From: Stenotrophomonas bentonitica | GTDB taxonomy: Bacteria; Pseudomonadota; Gammaproteobacteria; Xanthomonadales; Xanthomonadaceae | Assembly (NCBI RefSeq): GCF_002887735.1 | Contig: NZ_PKQP01000006.1 | Location: 62,001 to 126,000 of the forward strand | Length of the DNA: 64,000 nucleotides | Reading direction: 5' to 3' | Part shown: in pieces, positions 62,419 through 64,000 of the stretch | How the letters are laid out: each line of letters starts with the position of its first letter | Position numbering within the stretch: position 1 is the stretch's first letter | Notes under the pieces: generated by a model | Database searches by the model: none | The model's input: only the letters and a program-made list of their open reading frames with translations | Told to the model about the DNA's origin: nothing | Translations under genes and position numbers: made by a program

Positions 62419-63471
62419 TTGAAAACGCTCAAGGGTCCAGCGCTGTTCCTGGCGCAGTTCATCGGCGACACACCTCCCTTCGATCGGCTGGACACGCTGG
62501 CCGGATGGGCCGCGGGGCTGGGCTATTCTGGCGTACAAGTGCCGACCAGCGCGCCCGGGCTGTTCGATCTGGCCGAAGCTGCGCGCAGCCAAGCGTACTG
62601 CGACGATGTCATCGGCATGCTGGACGGGCATGGCCTGCAGATCACCGAGCTGTCCACCCACCTGCAGGGGCAGCTGGTCGCCGTCCATCCCGCCTATGAC
62701 AGCCTGTTCGACGGATTCGCGCCGCCGGACACACGCGGCGACCCTGTCGCCCGCCAGGCTTGGGCGGTAGAGCAGCTGCTGCTGGCCGCCAAGGCCAGCC
62801 AGCGACTGGGGCTGACCGCGCATGCAACGTTCTCCGGCGCACTGGCCTGGCCTTACTTCTATCCCTGGCCGCAGCGCCCACCCGGTCTGGTGGAGGAAGC
62901 CTTCGCCGAACTCGGCCGCCGCTGGCGCCCCATCCTGGATGCATTCGACGCCTGCGGCGTGGATCTATGCTTCGAAATCCACCCGGGCGAGGATCTGCAT
63001 GACGGCGCGACCTTCGAGCGCTTCCTCGACGTGGTCGACCAGCACCCCCGCGCAAAGATCCTGTACGACCCCAGCCACCTGCTGCTGCAGCAGATGGACT
63101 ACCTCGGCTTCATCGACCGTTACCACGATCGCATCGGCATCTTCCACGTCAAGGACGCGGAATATCACCCCAGTGCCAGCAGTGGCGTGTATGGCGGCTA
63201 CCAGGACTGGATCGATCGTCCGGGGCGGTTCCGATCACTCGGCGATGGCCAGATCGACTTCAAGGCGATCTTCTCGAAATTCGCGCAGTACGACTTTCCC
63301 GGCTGGGCGGTGCTGGAATGGGAGTGCTGCCTGAAGCACCCGGAAGACGGTGCACGGGAAGGAGCCGCCTTCATCCGCGACCACATCATCCGCGTGACCG
63401 AACGCGCCTTCGATGACTTTGCCGACAGCGGCACAGACGCCGCATCACTGCGCCGCATGCTGGGAATCTGA
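62419..63471 (+). CDS. sugar isomerase/epimerase TIM-barrel protein
   Basis: 350 residues of the xylose-isomerase-like/AP-endonuclease-2 TIM-barrel family. Candidate metal ligands follow the family order: Glu186 (CFEIHPGED), Asp217 and His220 (YDPSHLL), His243 (IFHVKDAEY) and Glu300 (AVLEWE). Start is TTG at 62419, with GAGGG 9 nt upstream. Followed after 27 bp by a NupG-like symporter. Homologues are often annotated as sugar-phosphate isomerase/epimerase; the true substrate may be an unphosphorylated keto-sugar. Confidence 0.88.
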   Translation: MKTLKGPALFLAQFIGDTPPFDRLDTLAGWAAGLGYSGVQVPTSAPGLFDLAEAARSQAYCDDVIGMLDGHGLQITELSTHLQGQLVAVHPAYDSLFDGFAPPDTRGDPVARQAWAVEQLLLAAKASQRLGLTAHATFSGALAWPYFYPWPQRPPGLVEEAFAELGRRWRPILDAFDACGVDLCFEIHPGEDLHDGATFERFLDVVDQHPRAKILYDPSHLLLQQMDYLGFIDRYHDRIGIFHVKDAEYHPSASSGVYGGYQDWIDRPGRFRSLGDGQIDFKAIFSKFAQYDFPGWAVLEWECCLKHPEDGAREGAAFIRDHIIRVTERAFDDFADSGTDAASLRRMLGI

Positions 63472-63498
63472 GCCGATACCGCCCCGGGAGGGCAAGCC

Positions 63499-64000
63499 AT
63501 GACGCACACCATGTCGCGCTTGGGCGCGATGATGTTTCTGCAGTTCTTCATCTGGGGGGCATGGTTCGTCACCCTGGGGACCTACCTGGTGCAGGGGCCG
63601 TTGCAGGCCAGCGCGAGCCAGGTCGCGACGGCGTTTCTCAGCCAATCGATCGGCGCCATCGTCGCGCCCTTCCTGGTCGGCCTGATCGCGGATCGGTACT
63701 TCGCGGCGCAGCGCATCCTCGCGGTACTCCACCTCGCTGGCGCGGCGCTGATGTGGCTGGCGTCCACGGCGACGGACTTCAGCACCTTCTCCTTCTATGT
63801 CATGGGGTACATGCTGCTGTTCATGCCAACGCTGGCGCTGGCCAACAGTGTGGCGATGCGGCACATGCAGTCGCCGGAAAAGCAGTTTCCGCTCGTGCGG
63901 GTGGCCGGCAGCGTCGGCTGGATCGTGGCGGGTGTACTGATCGGCTGGCTGGGCTGGGAACAGGCGCACCGGCTCGAGCTGACCTTCCGGATGGCGGCGA
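63499..64000 (+). CDS. NupG-like nucleoside:H+ symporter family MFS, 3' end outside window
   Basis: First 167 residues of a transporter running off the right edge. MSRLGAMMFLQFFIWGAWFVTLGTYLV and the segment FLVGLIADRYFAAQRIL align in pattern with E. coli NupG/XapB. GGGAGG upstream supports the ATG at 63499. Xanthomonad and Bacteroidetes relatives lie in sugar-catabolic clusters and may carry sugars rather than nucleosides. Same transcript as the epimerase. Confidence 0.85.
   Translation, partial: MTHTMSRLGAMMFLQFFIWGAWFVTLGTYLVQGPLQASASQVATAFLSQSIGAIVAPFLVGLIADRYFAAQRILAVLHLAGAALMWLASTATDFSTFSFYVMGYMLLFMPTLALANSVAMRHMQSPEKQFPLVRVAGSVGWIVAGVLIGWLGWEQAHRLELTFRMAA

Overview
The window looks like chromosomal DNA of a Stenotrophomonas-type gammaproteobacterium (Xanthomonadaceae). 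Three things point there: high GC with almost all third positions G/C; about a dozen intergenic hairpins with a GTAG foot (GTAGTGCCGGCC... / GTAGAGCCGACC...), which resemble the SMAG family of REP palindromes described in S. maltophilia; and Xanthomonad-like protein sequences and gene order (ribF-ileS-lspA-ispH, obgE-rpmA-rplU, minCDE). I see no tRNA, rRNA, CRISPR array, prophage, insertion sequence or transposase.

Layout. 1-10.5 kb is housekeeping on the minus strand: an M61 peptidase cut by the window edge, ribF-ileS-lspA-ispH with overlapping ends, murJ divergent from rpsT, then rplU-rpmA and obgE. 10.6-18.4 kb is mainly plus strand: uvrA with a thioesterase, a periplasmic copper chaperone, a crotonase, tesB, a small membrane protein and an ECF-type sigma factor fused to a membrane domain. 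18.4-22.5 kb holds an EF-hand protein, an N-degron aminoacyl transferase, a lipoprotein phosphodiesterase and purT. 22.6-25.3 kb is a compact five-gene plus-strand cluster (SPFH protein, Arc-like repressor, DUF4177, PH-like membrane protein, VanY-type peptidase) preceded by an array of TATCAA/TTGATA half-sites. 25.3-29.7 kb carries a base-excision glycosylase, DUF423, an SRPBCC/GyrI-like fusion and a NarL-type two-component pair.

29.8-33.1 kb contains a GNAT protein, minCDE, a small HEXXH protein and the decayed end of a duplicate of it. 33.1-44.0 kb is rich in peptide use: two secreted S9 peptidases, an OPT and a POT transporter, plus DUF819 and DUF1624 membrane proteins. 44.1-48.4 kb has argO/argP, a membrane protein and mqo with an N-terminal anchor. 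48.4-60.2 kb is a metal-uptake and repair region: a TonB siderophore receptor behind a Fur-like box, an MHS transporter, a methyltransferase, a Nei-like glycosylase, DUF72, a flavin-type stress protein, an esterase and metallophosphoesterase pair, DUF1801, and a second TonB receptor behind a Zur-like box. 60.3-64 kb ends with an AI-2E family protein, a LacI repressor, a perfect 16-bp operator, a sugar-epimerase TIM barrel and a truncated NupG-like symporter, probably the left end of a sugar-catabolic operon.

Best candidates for less-described biology are the SPFH/Arc/DUF4177/PH/VanY cluster with its operator array, the membrane-fused sigma factor, the LacI/TIM-barrel/symporter unit, lysine-arginine-rich tails on two repair enzymes, and REP palindromes that supply the stop codons of two genes. 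Functions come from sequence reading and family knowledge; no database search was run.
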